A stretch of DNA of 47,908 nucleotides from JBCCFK01 sp965262315 (lineage in GTDB: Bacteria > Actinomycetota > Acidimicrobiia > Acidimicrobiales > UBA8592): assembly GCA_965262315.1 (NCBI GenBank), contig CBDHFJ010000089.1, positions 1-47,908 on the forward strand. Reading direction: 5' to 3'. The notes beneath the pieces are model-generated. The model worked only from the letters and a program-made list of their open reading frames with translations. It did no database searches and had not been told where the DNA came from. A program made the position numbers and the translations under genes. Below, piece after piece: positions 1-7,855 of the stretch (its first letter is position 1; each line of letters begins with the position of its first letter).

Positions 1-347
1 ATGACGACCAATTCGTTGCCGCCGCCGAAGGCGCCGCCGTTGACCGCGGCGATCACGGGCATCGGCGCGTTCCGAATGGCGTCGAACAGCTCGAGGCTGC
101 CCGTGAACATCTTGCGCAGCTCCCAGAAGTCGGGATCGGCCAGGTTGGCCAGATACCCACCGGCGCAGAACGCGCGGCCGGTGCCGGTGATCACCACCAC
201 CCTCGCGTCCATGTGCTCACGAAACGCCGCGATGATCTCGTCCACCGTTCCCCGGTCGTACGCGTTCATGCGCTCCGGCCGGTTGAGCCGCAACCAGAGC
301 ACCTGGTCCCGGCGTTCGACGATCACGTCACCGTTCTGTTCGGTCAT
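1..347 (-). CDS. Enoyl-CoA hydratase/isomerase family protein (crotonase), N-terminal part
   Basis: The gene begins with ATG at 347 and runs off the left edge, leaving about 115 residues. The visible part starts MTEQNGDVIVER and carries the first crotonase oxyanion-hole segment RAFCAGGYLANL (about residues 65-76) and the second, NGGAFGGGNEL (about 103-113), which normally carries or precedes the catalytic glutamate. The family hydrates or isomerises acyl-CoA thioesters in beta-oxidation-like pathways. It is transcribed away from the LIV transporter operon, so the two probably share the intergenic region 348-482. The C-terminal half is outside the window, so the exact reaction cannot be assigned. 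Confidence 0.88.
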   Translation of the reverse strand, partial: MTEQNGDVIVERRDQVLWLRLNRPERMNAYDRGTVDEIIAAFREHMDARVVVITGTGRAFCAGGYLANLADPDFWELRKMFTGSLELFDAIRNAPMPVIAAVNGGAFGGGNELVV

Positions 348-482
348 ACAGCCCCCTGGTCGTGGTCCCGCGGAGCTTAGCGGTCCGGCCCATTCGTGCT
401 ATTTGTGCGGATAGATTGCGCCCGGCTACGGTGCTGGCCGCGCCATCCGGGGGGATGGTTGCTCATAGGAGGGGAAGCCCGA
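348..482. promoter_or_regulatory. Divergent intergenic region, probable promoters
   Basis: This 135-bp gap separates the minus-strand crotonase from the plus-strand transporter operon, so it should hold promoters for both. A small inverted repeat (CCATCC at 443-448, GGATGG at 453-458) lies just upstream of the Shine-Dalgarno sequence AGGAGGGG (468-475) that precedes the ATG at 483. I could not find a convincing -35/-10 pair with correct spacing. Confidence 0.35.
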
Positions 483-1961
483 ATGCGGAAGTTCCATTGG
501 TTGATCGCGCTGCTCTGCGTGTTCTCGCTGATCGCCGCTGCATGCGGTGGCGATGACGACGACACCAGTGCGGGCGGTGACGACAGCGCAGCATCCGACG
601 ACGACGGCAGCAGCGACGACAGCGCAGCATCCGACGACGACGGCAGCGCCGACGACAGCGCAGCATCCGACGACGACGGCAGCGCCGACGACAGCGCAGC
701 ATCCGACGACGACGGCAGCAGCGACGACAGCGCAGCATCCGACGACGACGGCAGCAGCGACGACAGCGCAGCATCCGACGACGACGGCAGCGCCGGAGGC
801 GATCCCGCCAGCTGCGGCGCCAACACCGAAGGTGACGTGCGCGGCATCGACAAGGAGAACGGGGTCATCAAGATCGGCACCTCGCAGCCCTTCACCGGCA
901 CCGCCGCTGTCGCTGGCGAGGGCCTCCTCGCCGGTCTGCAGATCGCGGTCGAAGAGATCAACGCCGCCGGTGGTGTCGACGGTTGCACCTTCGAGTTGGT
1001 GTGGGAAGACGATCGCTTCGAGATCGAGCAGATGGTCACCAACGTCCGCAAGATGATCGAGGAAGACGGCGTCTGGGCCTTCGTCGGCACCGCCGGCTCG
1101 CAGGCCATCCCGTCGACCTACCCGGCCATCGAGGGCGCCGGCACGCCGCTGTGGGGCCCGGTCTCCCCGGCTGACCAGGACATCCAGCAGGTCTACCTCC
1201 TGGGTCCGACCCGCACCGAGCAGGGACGCATCTGCATCGACTACTTCGCCGATCAGGGTGTGACCAGCATGGCCGTCATCGGCCAGGACAACGAGCTCGG
1301 CGCCGAGGCCAACACCGCCGCCGACATCCAGGCACCGGTGCACGGCATCGAGGTCGTGGCCCGTGAAGAGGTCGAGGTCAACTCCGACGCGGTCGCTCCG
1401 GCCGTCCTCGCCGTGATCGACTCGGGCGCCGAGGCCGTCCTCACCGCCACCGACAATGCCCAGAACGCGCTGATCCTGGATCAGTTCTTCGAGGCCGGGT
1501 TCTCCCCGCTGGTGTGTTCGGACAACGGTTCCTCCGGTGCCGGCGGTCTCAACACCGTCGGTCTGGCCAACCCCGAGGCAGCCGACGGCTACCTGGGCAC
1601 GCTCCAGCAGCTCCCGCCGGACGCCGACAACCCGTTCGCCCAGAACGTGGCCGAGCTGTTCGCCGCCTACGAGGGCCCGGGCAACACCGGCGCCCCCAAC
1701 TTCGTGCTGCAGACGTTCTCGTACATGACGGCCTTCGCCGAGCTGGTCGACCGTCTCGACGGTGACTACAGCTACGAGAACTTCCACGCAGTCGCCGAGG
1801 CCATCGTCGACGACCCGATCGAGATCCCGGCGATCCCGGTGGTGGCCTGTGGGCCGCTGCCCGGTGGCCACAGCTGCGCTTCCGGCGCCGCACTGGCGCA
1901 GTATGACGCCGCCACCGAGACCTGGACCCAGATCCGGGACTTCCTGCCGCCGGCCTCCTAG
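483..1961 (+). CDS. LIV-type ABC transporter substrate-binding lipoprotein
   Basis: This extracytoplasmic solute-binding protein of the Peripla_BP_6 (LivK-like) type has 492 residues. ATG 483 is chosen over upstream starts because it has a strong AGGAGGGG and opens a lipoprotein signal peptide: MRKFHWL, a hydrophobic stretch, then lipobox IAAAC with the lipidated Cys at about residue 21. An Asp/Ser-rich linker follows, made of six copies of a 12-residue unit (about residues 33-104), then the mature domain beginning near ENGVIKIGTSQPFTG. It heads a LIV transporter operon and would deliver ligand to the permeases at 2077-4334. Such proteins bind branched-chain amino acids, amides or aromatic and other carboxylates. 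The catabolic neighbours suggest a non-amino-acid organic substrate, which is inference. Confidence 0.92.
   Translation: MRKFHWLIALLCVFSLIAAACGGDDDDTSAGGDDSAASDDDGSSDDSAASDDDGSADDSAASDDDGSADDSAASDDDGSSDDSAASDDDGSSDDSAASDDDGSAGGDPASCGANTEGDVRGIDKENGVIKIGTSQPFTGTAAVAGEGLLAGLQIAVEEINAAGGVDGCTFELVWEDDRFEIEQMVTNVRKMIEEDGVWAFVGTAGSQAIPSTYPAIEGAGTPLWGPVSPADQDIQQVYLLGPTRTEQGRICIDYFADQGVTSMAVIGQDNELGAEANTAADIQAPVHGIEVVAREEVEVNSDAVAPAVLAVIDSGAEAVLTATDNAQNALILDQFFEAGFSPLVCSDNGSSGAGGLNTVGLANPEAADGYLGTLQQLPPDADNPFAQNVAELFAAYEGPGNTGAPNFVLQTFSYMTAFAELVDRLDGDYSYENFHAVAEAIVDDPIEIPAIPVVACGPLPGGHSCASGAALAQYDAATETWTQIRDFLPPAS
579..794 (+). repeat. Six tandem 36-bp repeats inside the lipoprotein gene
   Basis: Six head-to-tail 36-bp units encode DDSAASDDDGS followed by S or A. 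The units are nearly identical; the visible difference is the last codon (AGC or GCC). The length is a multiple of three, so copy-number change would alter linker length without breaking the frame. The repeat lies between the lipidated N-terminus and the binding domain and probably acts as a flexible acidic tether. Confidence 0.95.
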
Positions 1962-2002
1962 GCCAGCCCTGACCCCTCCATCCGAGCTCGCTTCGGCCGG
2001 GC

Positions 2003-2021
2003 GCGGCGCCAGCGGCGCCGC
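2003..2021 (+). promoter_or_regulatory. Intercistronic hairpin between binding-protein and permease genes
   Basis: A perfect 8-bp stem (GCGGCGCC at 2003-2010, GGCGCCGC at 2014-2021) with a 3-nt loop lies in the 115-bp gap after the binding-protein stop. It has no T-run, so it is more likely a partial attenuator or mRNA-protecting hairpin than a full terminator. Such a structure would let the binding protein be made in excess over the membrane components. Confidence 0.55.
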
Positions 2022-2076
2022 CTCGGCCGGGGCGGACTCAGCCTGAGGGCACCCGTTACGTTCGGAAAGGGAAGCA

Positions 2077-3201
2077 GTGGACCAACTGCTGCAGCAGATC
2101 GTCGCCGGCCTGGAAGTGGGCTCGTACTACAGCCTGATCGGCATGGCGATCGTGATGATCATGAAGTCGACGGACGTCCCGAACTTCGCCATGGCCGAGA
2201 TGGGACTCCTCGCTGCCTACGTCTCCTGGTGGCTTGCCGCCGGTGACGACACCCAGATGGACCTGTTCGTCGGCGACGTGACGTCGCCGGGATGGGCCTT
2301 CGGGCCGGCGGTGCTCGCCGGGCTGATCTTCGCCGGGCTGCTCGGCTTCGCGGTGCAGTACTTCCTGGTCAGGCCGCTCACCGGCCTGTCCAATCAGCCG
2401 TTCGCCTATCTCTTCTCGATCGGTCTCGGGCTGGCGCTGATCTCGCAGTTCCGTGACAACGGCCTGCCGTCGTTCATCGACTGGTTGCCCGGTTTGGGGG
2501 GCGGGTATCCGCTGGGTGTGGCCATCGTGCTGGCGGCGCTCACCGTGCCGCTCGTGTACGCGGTGCTGCGCCGATGGGTGAAGAAGCTCGACATCGTCGA
2601 CCACTTCCCCCTGCTGCTCCTCACCATCGGCCTGAACTTCGCCCTGGCGTCGTTCATCGAGAACCTCTACGGCGCCACACCGCAGCGGTTCGAGGCGCCG
2701 TGGTCCGGAGACACCTTCGACATCGGCGACACCCGCATCGGCTGGGACCAGGTGATCTCGATCTCGGTCGGCGTGGCCATCGCATTGGCCCTCGCCTTGT
2801 TCTTCCGCTCGAAGTGGGGTGTCCGGATGCGTGCCATCGCCGAAGACGGCCCCACCGCCCGAATGCTCGGCATCAACGCCGGTCGCATCTCGCTGCTCGC
2901 CTGGGGCATCGGCACCCTCGTCGCCGGCGCCGCCATGATCCTCAACACCAGCTCCACCGTGCTGGGCCTCGGCAGCGCCGAGGGTCTGATCCTCAAGGGC
3001 TTCATCGCCGCCGTGCTCGGCGGCTTCGTCTCGCTGCCCGGGACCTTCGCCGGTGGCCTGCTCGTCGGCGTCGCCGAGGCCGTCGCCGGTGGCCAGATCG
3101 ACACCAGCCTGCAGCCCACCATGGCGTTGCTCATCGTGGTGGTGGTCCTGCTCGTCGCCCCCGACGGTCTCAGCCGTCAGGCCAAGCTCCGGGAGGTGTG
3201 A
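2077..3201 (+). CDS. LIV-type ABC transporter permease (LivH-like)
   Basis: This 374-residue multi-spanning inner-membrane protein belongs to the branched-chain amino acid permease family (BPD_transp_2). It starts with GTG at 2077 (MDQLLQQIVAGLEVGSYYSL), with AAAGGGAAG just upstream. Family features seen are the early TDVPNFAMAEMGLLAAY segment, the cytoplasmic coupling region with RAIAEDGPTARMLGINAGRI, and a C-terminal GGFVSLPGTFAGGLLVG run. It would pair with the product at 3201-4334 to form the transmembrane channel. Its stop overlaps the next ATG by one base (TGATG), indicating translational coupling. Confidence 0.92.
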   Translation: MDQLLQQIVAGLEVGSYYSLIGMAIVMIMKSTDVPNFAMAEMGLLAAYVSWWLAAGDDTQMDLFVGDVTSPGWAFGPAVLAGLIFAGLLGFAVQYFLVRPLTGLSNQPFAYLFSIGLGLALISQFRDNGLPSFIDWLPGLGGGYPLGVAIVLAALTVPLVYAVLRRWVKKLDIVDHFPLLLLTIGLNFALASFIENLYGATPQRFEAPWSGDTFDIGDTRIGWDQVISISVGVAIALALALFFRSKWGVRMRAIAEDGPTARMLGINAGRISLLAWGIGTLVAGAAMILNTSSTVLGLGSAEGLILKGFIAAVLGGFVSLPGTFAGGLLVGVAEAVAGGQIDTSLQPTMALLIVVVVLLVAPDGLSRQAKLREV

Positions 3202-4334
3202 TGGCGACCAATCCCGTCTCCAGATCCGGACACCCGCTGTACCCGCCGCGCCCCGAGGGGTGGCGGCGGCACCGGAGCGTGATCTCGATCGCGGTCGTGT
3301 TCGCGGTGCTGGCGTTGCTGCCCTGGGTCCCGCTGCTTTCGTTCACCTCGATCTTCGACACCACCAACGACTTCGGCGCCGGCAACATGGCGTTCGTCTT
3401 CGCATTCGCAGCCGCGGCGGTGGGGTTCAACTTCCTCATCGGCTACAGCGGCGCCCTCGGCCTCGCGCACGCCGGGCTCTTCGGCCTCGGGGCCTACGGC
3501 ACGGCGATCTTGTCGGCACCGCCCGAATGCATCGAGCAGACCTGTGACCCCATCGTACGGGAGGCATCAGCCGGCTACGGCTGGCCGTTCCTGGTCAGCG
3601 TCCCCGTCGTGTGTGTCGCCGCGGCGCTGATCGGCATCGCGGTGGGCTTTCCGGCGGCACGACTCAAGGGCTTCTTCCTGGCCATCGCCACCCTGGCGCT
3701 CGGTGAGCTCATCGTGACCATCATCCGGCTCGACGACGAGGTGTGGAGCGGGCTCAAGACCAACGGCGGAACCGGCAAGCAGGTGCAGATCTTCCAGCTC
3801 TTCGGGGCCGGTGCCGTCCGCAGCGCGTACTTCATGGCGCTCATCGCGCTGTTCATCGTGTTCGTGGCCTACGTGATCCTGACGGAACGTCGCCTCGGCC
3901 GCACCCTGAAAGTCATCCGCGACATCGAGATCGCGTCAGGCCCGATCGGGATCTCGGCCACCTACTACAAGCTCGTTGCGTTCGGTCTGTCGGCGTTCGC
4001 TGCTGCCCTCGCCGGAGCGGCCTGGGCCCAGAACAGCTCCTTCGTCAACCCCGCGAGCTTCCGCAGCCGCCTGTTGGTCTTCCTCCTGGTGGTGCTGATC
4101 GTGGGCGGGCTCGGCAGGCTCTGGGGGCCGCTCGTCGGCGCGCTGTTCTTCGTGTGGATCCGCCAGGAACTCCAGGACACCCAGAAGCTCCTCTTCCTGC
4201 TGATCGGCATCGCGCTCATGTTGTCGATCCTGATCCTGCCCGACGGGTTCACGTCACTCCCCGACCGCATTCGCGACAGCAGATGGGCCACCGACCTGCG
4301 GCGTCGCCTGAAGAACTCTGGAGTGCGATCGTGA
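3201..4334 (+). CDS. LIV-type ABC transporter permease (LivM-like)
   Basis: This second membrane subunit has 377 residues. ATG 3201 overlaps the preceding TGA. The sequence has the typical LivM layout: an N-terminal hydrophobic segment, the FNFLIGYSGALGLAHAG motif, GFPAARLKGFFLAIATLALG, and the coupling region RTLKVIRDIEIASGPIGIS. It ends with a helical segment and an LPDGFTSL tail. It would pair with the LivH-like permease and be powered by the two ATPases that follow. The downstream ATPase overlaps its stop by 4 nt. Confidence 0.92.
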   Translation: MATNPVSRSGHPLYPPRPEGWRRHRSVISIAVVFAVLALLPWVPLLSFTSIFDTTNDFGAGNMAFVFAFAAAAVGFNFLIGYSGALGLAHAGLFGLGAYGTAILSAPPECIEQTCDPIVREASAGYGWPFLVSVPVVCVAAALIGIAVGFPAARLKGFFLAIATLALGELIVTIIRLDDEVWSGLKTNGGTGKQVQIFQLFGAGAVRSAYFMALIALFIVFVAYVILTERRLGRTLKVIRDIEIASGPIGISATYYKLVAFGLSAFAAALAGAAWAQNSSFVNPASFRSRLLVFLLVVLIVGGLGRLWGPLVGALFFVWIRQELQDTQKLLFLLIGIALMLSILILPDGFTSLPDRIRDSRWATDLRRRLKNSGVRS

Positions 4335-5146
4335 GCGGCGACCAGAACGGACCCATCCTCGAGCTGAGTGACCTCCACGTCGCCTTCGGCGGCAACCGCG
4401 TGCTCGAAGGCGTAGACCTCGCCTTCGGGGTCGGCTTCAACGGCCTCATCGGCCCGAACGGTGCGGGCAAGACGACCGCGTTCAACGTGTTGTCCGGCTA
4501 CGTCGCCCCGTCGAAGGGCTCGGTGCTCCTGCGGGGAGAGTCGATCGACGGGCTCTCCCAGACCGGCCGGGTGAAGGCAGGCATCGCCAGGACCTTCCAG
4601 TCGCCCAAGCTGGTGCTCGACAACACCGTCATGGAGAACGTCCTCCTCGGCCGTCACCACCTGTTCAAGCACGGCCACCTGGCCGAACTGCTCATGCTCC
4701 CCGCGCAGCGCCGCGAAGAGACCGAGGCCCGGTCGATCTGCATGGACATGCTCGATCGGTTCGGACTCGCCGACGAGGCACACCGCGAGACCGGTGACCT
4801 GTCCCTGGGATCCCAGAAGATCGTCGAGGTCTGCCGGGCACTGGTGTCGGACCCCGCGGTCCTCTTGCTGGACGAGCCCGCCGCCGGCCTCGGCGCCGAG
4901 GACGTGACGATCCTCCTCCGCTCGCTTCGCGAGCTCGTGGCCGATCGCGAGATGTGCCTGGTCATCATCGAACACGACCTGGAGCTGGTGACCACCCTGT
5001 GCCCCGACATCAGCGTCCTCCACTTCGGACGCATCATCGCCCGGGGCACGCCGGCCGAGGTCACCTCGGACCCGGTGGTGATCGAGGCCTACCTCGGCGC
5101 CGGCTTCGAACTCTCCGAGGAAGCCGCAGCGGGAGGTGAGGCCTGA
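4331..5146 (+). CDS. LIV-type ABC transporter ATPase (LivG-like)
   Basis: This 271-residue ATP-binding subunit starts at GTG 4331, which overlaps the permease stop in a GTGA arrangement. Walker A GPNGAGKTT is at about residues 41-49, the signature region LSLGSQK near 157-163, and Walker B VLLLDEPAAGLG near 176-187. A C-terminal IEHDLELV switch-His region is present. The signature is LSLGSQ rather than LSGGQ; LivG proteins commonly vary here (for example LSYGQQ). It energises the importer together with the next gene. Confidence 0.92.
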   Translation: MSGDQNGPILELSDLHVAFGGNRVLEGVDLAFGVGFNGLIGPNGAGKTTAFNVLSGYVAPSKGSVLLRGESIDGLSQTGRVKAGIARTFQSPKLVLDNTVMENVLLGRHHLFKHGHLAELLMLPAQRREETEARSICMDMLDRFGLADEAHRETGDLSLGSQKIVEVCRALVSDPAVLLLDEPAAGLGAEDVTILLRSLRELVADREMCLVIIEHDLELVTTLCPDISVLHFGRIIARGTPAEVTSDPVVIEAYLGAGFELSEEAAAGGEA

Positions 5147-5856
5147 TGCTGTTCGAAGCGAAAGACGTCGTCTCGGGCTACGGCGCGCTGCAGGTCCTCA
5201 ACGGGGTGTCCGTCCAGGTCGAAGAGGGCGAGATCGTGTCGGTGCTCGGCGCCAACGGCGCCGGCAAGACCACCCTGCTCCGCACCATCTCGGGCGTCCT
5301 GTCCACCTGGTCGGGATCGATCGTGCTCGACGGGGTCGACTTCGGCACGCTGGCCATCGAACGACGAGCCATGCTCGGTCTGGGACACCTGCCCGAAGGC
5401 CGCGGCATCTTCCAGAACCTGACGGTCCGCGAGAACCTCGAGCTGGGCACCGGCCTCCGGTCCGACGGTTCCGACGCCATCCGCCGCGACCGCGACCGTC
5501 TCCTCGACCTGCTTCCGGCGCTCGCCGAGAAGATCTCCGATGCCGCGTCGTCGCTGTCGGGCGGCCAGCAGCAGATGCTCGCGCTGGCCCGGGCGATGAT
5601 CACCCGGCCGAAGATGCTGATGATCGACGAGCTCTCGTTCGGCCTCGCTCCCAACCTGGTCGACGACCTGTTCGAGCTGGTCACCGAGTTGCGCGACGAG
5701 GGCGGCACCACGTTCCTGCTGGTCGAGCAGAATGCGGGCGTGCTCGACATCTCCGATCGCACCTACGTGCTGCGGACGGGCAACAACGACATCAGCGGGC
5801 CATCGGCGGAGCTCAAAGAAGGCCACGACCTGGTCCGGTCCTACCTGGGCCACTGA
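5146..5856 (+). CDS. LIV-type ABC transporter ATPase (LivF-like)
   Basis: This 236-residue second ATPase of the importer has its ATG sharing one base with the preceding TGA. Walker A GANGAGKTT is at residues 35-43, followed by the LivF-typical LGHLPEGRGIFQNLTVREN, a canonical SLSGGQQQ signature near 136-142, and Walker B MLMIDELSFGLAP. It completes a five-gene importer (483-5856). The next gene starts 24 nt downstream, so transport and catabolic genes are probably co-transcribed. Confidence 0.92.
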   Translation: MLFEAKDVVSGYGALQVLNGVSVQVEEGEIVSVLGANGAGKTTLLRTISGVLSTWSGSIVLDGVDFGTLAIERRAMLGLGHLPEGRGIFQNLTVRENLELGTGLRSDGSDAIRRDRDRLLDLLPALAEKISDAASSLSGGQQQMLALARAMITRPKMLMIDELSFGLAPNLVDDLFELVTELRDEGGTTFLLVEQNAGVLDISDRTYVLRTGNNDISGPSAELKEGHDLVRSYLGH

Positions 5857-5880
5857 ACCCCCACCCAACTGGAGGCACGC

Positions 5881-6651
5881 ATGGGCAAGCTCGAGGACGC
5901 ACTGTCAGGGTCCGGGAGTTTCCCGTCGGCCATGCCCGAGGTCCCCGACCTCACCGTGCCCCAGCAGATGGCCGCTGCGGCGCGCATGCTGGCACACGCC
6001 GGTTATGCGCTCGACGTGGCCGGCCACATCACCGTGGTCCGTCCCGACGGCGACGGCTCGATGTGGTGCACGCCCTACGGGCTGTGGTGGCGTGAGGTCA
6101 CCGCCGACGACATCATCGTGATCGACGCCGACGGCATCGTGATCGAGGGTCGCTGGGACGTGACCCCGGCGGTCGCCATCCACACCCAGCTCCATCGGGC
6201 TCGCCCCGACGCCACCGTGATCATCCACAACCACCCGTACTACGGGTCGCTGCTGTCCACGCTGCACGTCGCGCCGGAGATCACCGACCAGCAGGCCTGC
6301 ATGTTCGACGGCGACATCGCGCTGTTCGACGAATACACCGGCGGCGTCGACGACGCCGACAGCGGCGACTACATGGCCAACGCCGTGGGGGACGCGACCG
6401 CGGTGATCCTCGCCAACCACGGCGTGTTGATCACCGGCTCCACGGTTCCCCAGGCGGCGTTCCGGGCGATGAACTTCGAGCGCACCTGCCGGCTCAACGT
6501 CGATGCCATGACGTCGGGCCAGAAGCCCGTGCCGGTCCCTCCCGAACAGCGGGCGATGCTCAAGGCGGCCATCAACTCGATCGCCGTCGACTACTACTGG
6601 GGCGGCGAGGTCCGACAGTTGTTGGCGAGCGAACCCGAGGTCCTGGGGTGA
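5881..6651 (+). CDS. Class II aldolase/adducin family protein
   Basis: The product has 256 residues in the FucA/AraD-like class II aldolase fold, whose members cleave or epimerise hydroxy-carbonyl compounds with a divalent metal. Visible ligand motifs are IIHNHPYYGS (His-x-His near residues 116-118) and ILANHGVLITG (His near 180). In catabolic clusters such proteins may act as aldolases or decarboxylases; the substrate is unknown. ATG 5881 follows GGAGGCACGC and lies 24 nt after the transporter ATPase. The following SDR overlaps its stop by 4 nt. A second, divergent family member lies at 43902-44573. Confidence 0.85.
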   Translation: MGKLEDALSGSGSFPSAMPEVPDLTVPQQMAAAARMLAHAGYALDVAGHITVVRPDGDGSMWCTPYGLWWREVTADDIIVIDADGIVIEGRWDVTPAVAIHTQLHRARPDATVIIHNHPYYGSLLSTLHVAPEITDQQACMFDGDIALFDEYTGGVDDADSGDYMANAVGDATAVILANHGVLITGSTVPQAAFRAMNFERTCRLNVDAMTSGQKPVPVPPEQRAMLKAAINSIAVDYYWGGEVRQLLASEPEVLG

Positions 6652-7331
6652 CGATCCTCGTCACCGGGGGCGCGTCGGGCATCGGCGCGGCCACGGTCGG
6701 CCTGCTCCGTGATCGCGGGCACCACGTGGTCGCCGCTGACCTCAGCGCCGGCGACAGCGTCGAGGAGCTCGACGTCACCGACGAGGCCTCGTGGACGGCG
6801 CTGCTCGAGCACACCGGCCCGCTCTCGGGGCTCGTCAACTGCGCCGGTATCCGCACGCGTAGCCTGATCGTCGACACCAGCGTCGAGGAGTTCGAGCGCC
6901 ATCTGCGGGTGAACGTGACCGGGACGTGGCTCGGCATCCGTGAGCTGTTCCGCAGCCATCCCGACGGCGCCACCGCGTCGATCGTGAACATCGCCTCGGT
7001 CAATGCGGTCATCGCCGTCCCCGGCCAGGCCCACTATGTGGCCTCCAAGGGCGGCATCGCGTCACTCACCAAAGCCGCGGCCATCGAGGGCGCTCCCCTC
7101 GGTGTGCGCGTCAACGCCATCGCCCCGGGCCCGATCCGCACACCGATGACCGAGGAACGACTCGTCGATCCGGCACAGGTCGCCTGGCTCGAGGGCAGAG
7201 TCCCCATGGCGCGCGTCGGCGAAGCCCCCGAGATGGCCGCGATCGCGGCCTTCCTCCTGTCCGACGACGCGTCCTACGTCACCGGCACCACGATCTACGC
7301 AGACGGCGGCTGGGTCGCCAACGGAGCATGA
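6648..7331 (+). CDS. SDR family oxidoreductase
   Basis: This classical short-chain dehydrogenase/reductase has 227 residues. It has the cofactor motif TGGASGIG (residues 6-13), NCAG in place of NNAG, a catalytic Ser near 117 (NIASVN), and Tyr130/Lys134 in HYVASKGG. It ends with the family YADGGW element. It would interconvert an alcohol and a ketone with NAD(P). GTG 6648 overlaps the aldolase stop and ATG 7328 overlaps this stop, so it sits in a tightly coupled string. Substrate not identifiable. Confidence 0.9.
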   Translation: MTILVTGGASGIGAATVGLLRDRGHHVVAADLSAGDSVEELDVTDEASWTALLEHTGPLSGLVNCAGIRTRSLIVDTSVEEFERHLRVNVTGTWLGIRELFRSHPDGATASIVNIASVNAVIAVPGQAHYVASKGGIASLTKAAAIEGAPLGVRVNAIAPGPIRTPMTEERLVDPAQVAWLEGRVPMARVGEAPEMAAIAAFLLSDDASYVTGTTIYADGGWVANGA

Positions 7332-7855
7332 CCATGAGCGGCAGCGCAACCACGGGACTCGTTCCCCTCGACGGCTTCTATCACTACGGGCTCGTGGTCA
7401 AGGACTTCGATCAGGCCCTGGAGGAGCTGGGCACCAACCTGGGGCTGGAGTGGGCCTCGGTGCAGCAGCGCACCTTCGACGTCCGCCAGCCCAACGGGAT
7501 CGTGGAAGCCAGCTTCCGGGTCACGTACTCCGTCACCGGGCCGCCGCACTTCGAGGTGATCGAACCGTGCCCCGGCACGATCTGGACGTTCGCAGGCGGT
7601 GGGGTGCACCACCTCGGCTACTGGAGCGACGACCTGGCCGGCGACAGCGCCCGGCTGACCGACGCGGGCTACGTCTGGGAGGGCACGTATCACAACCCCG
7701 ACGTCGACGGCCCCTTCGGATTCACGTACCACACGCTGCCCAGCACCGGGCTCCGGATCGAGCTCGTCGACCGGGGCCGCAAGGGTGCCTTCGATCAGTG
7801 GATGGCCGGCGGCGAGTTCCCGTCGGCGCTCGACGACGAGGGCATGGCACAGTGA
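7328..7855 (+). CDS. VOC (glyoxalase/bleomycin-resistance fold) family protein
   Basis: The 175-residue product begins LVPLDGFYHYGLVVKDFDQA after a short leader. HYGLVV and a later GLRIELVDRG segment fit the repeated beta-alpha-beta units of the vicinal oxygen chelate superfamily, with potential metal ligands His and Glu. Members include epimerases, dioxygenases and isomerases. ATG 7328 overlaps the SDR stop (ATGA); a second ATG lies at 7334. A paralogue is at 37963-38424, sharing the RxTYSVxGPxxxEV pattern and a GYWxDDLxGD segment. Specific reaction unknown. Confidence 0.8.
   Translation: MTMSGSATTGLVPLDGFYHYGLVVKDFDQALEELGTNLGLEWASVQQRTFDVRQPNGIVEASFRVTYSVTGPPHFEVIEPCPGTIWTFAGGGVHHLGYWSDDLAGDSARLTDAGYVWEGTYHNPDVDGPFGFTYHTLPSTGLRIELVDRGRKGAFDQWMAGGEFPSALDDEGMAQ

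Noticed and set aside
398..420. TAGATT-like -10 element upstream of the LIV operon
   Set aside because: The nearest -35-like hexamer has a spacer of about 13 nt, too short to support a promoter call.
579..794. Regular 36-bp repeats as a CRISPR array
   Set aside because: The units are directly adjacent without unique spacers and lie in frame within a coding sequence.
426..1871. Long minus-strand open frame (481 codons) opposite the LIV binding-protein gene
   Set aside because: It is the antisense of a clear lipoprotein gene; its Val/Gly/Cys-rich repeat is only the complement of the 36-bp repeat and has no domain pattern.
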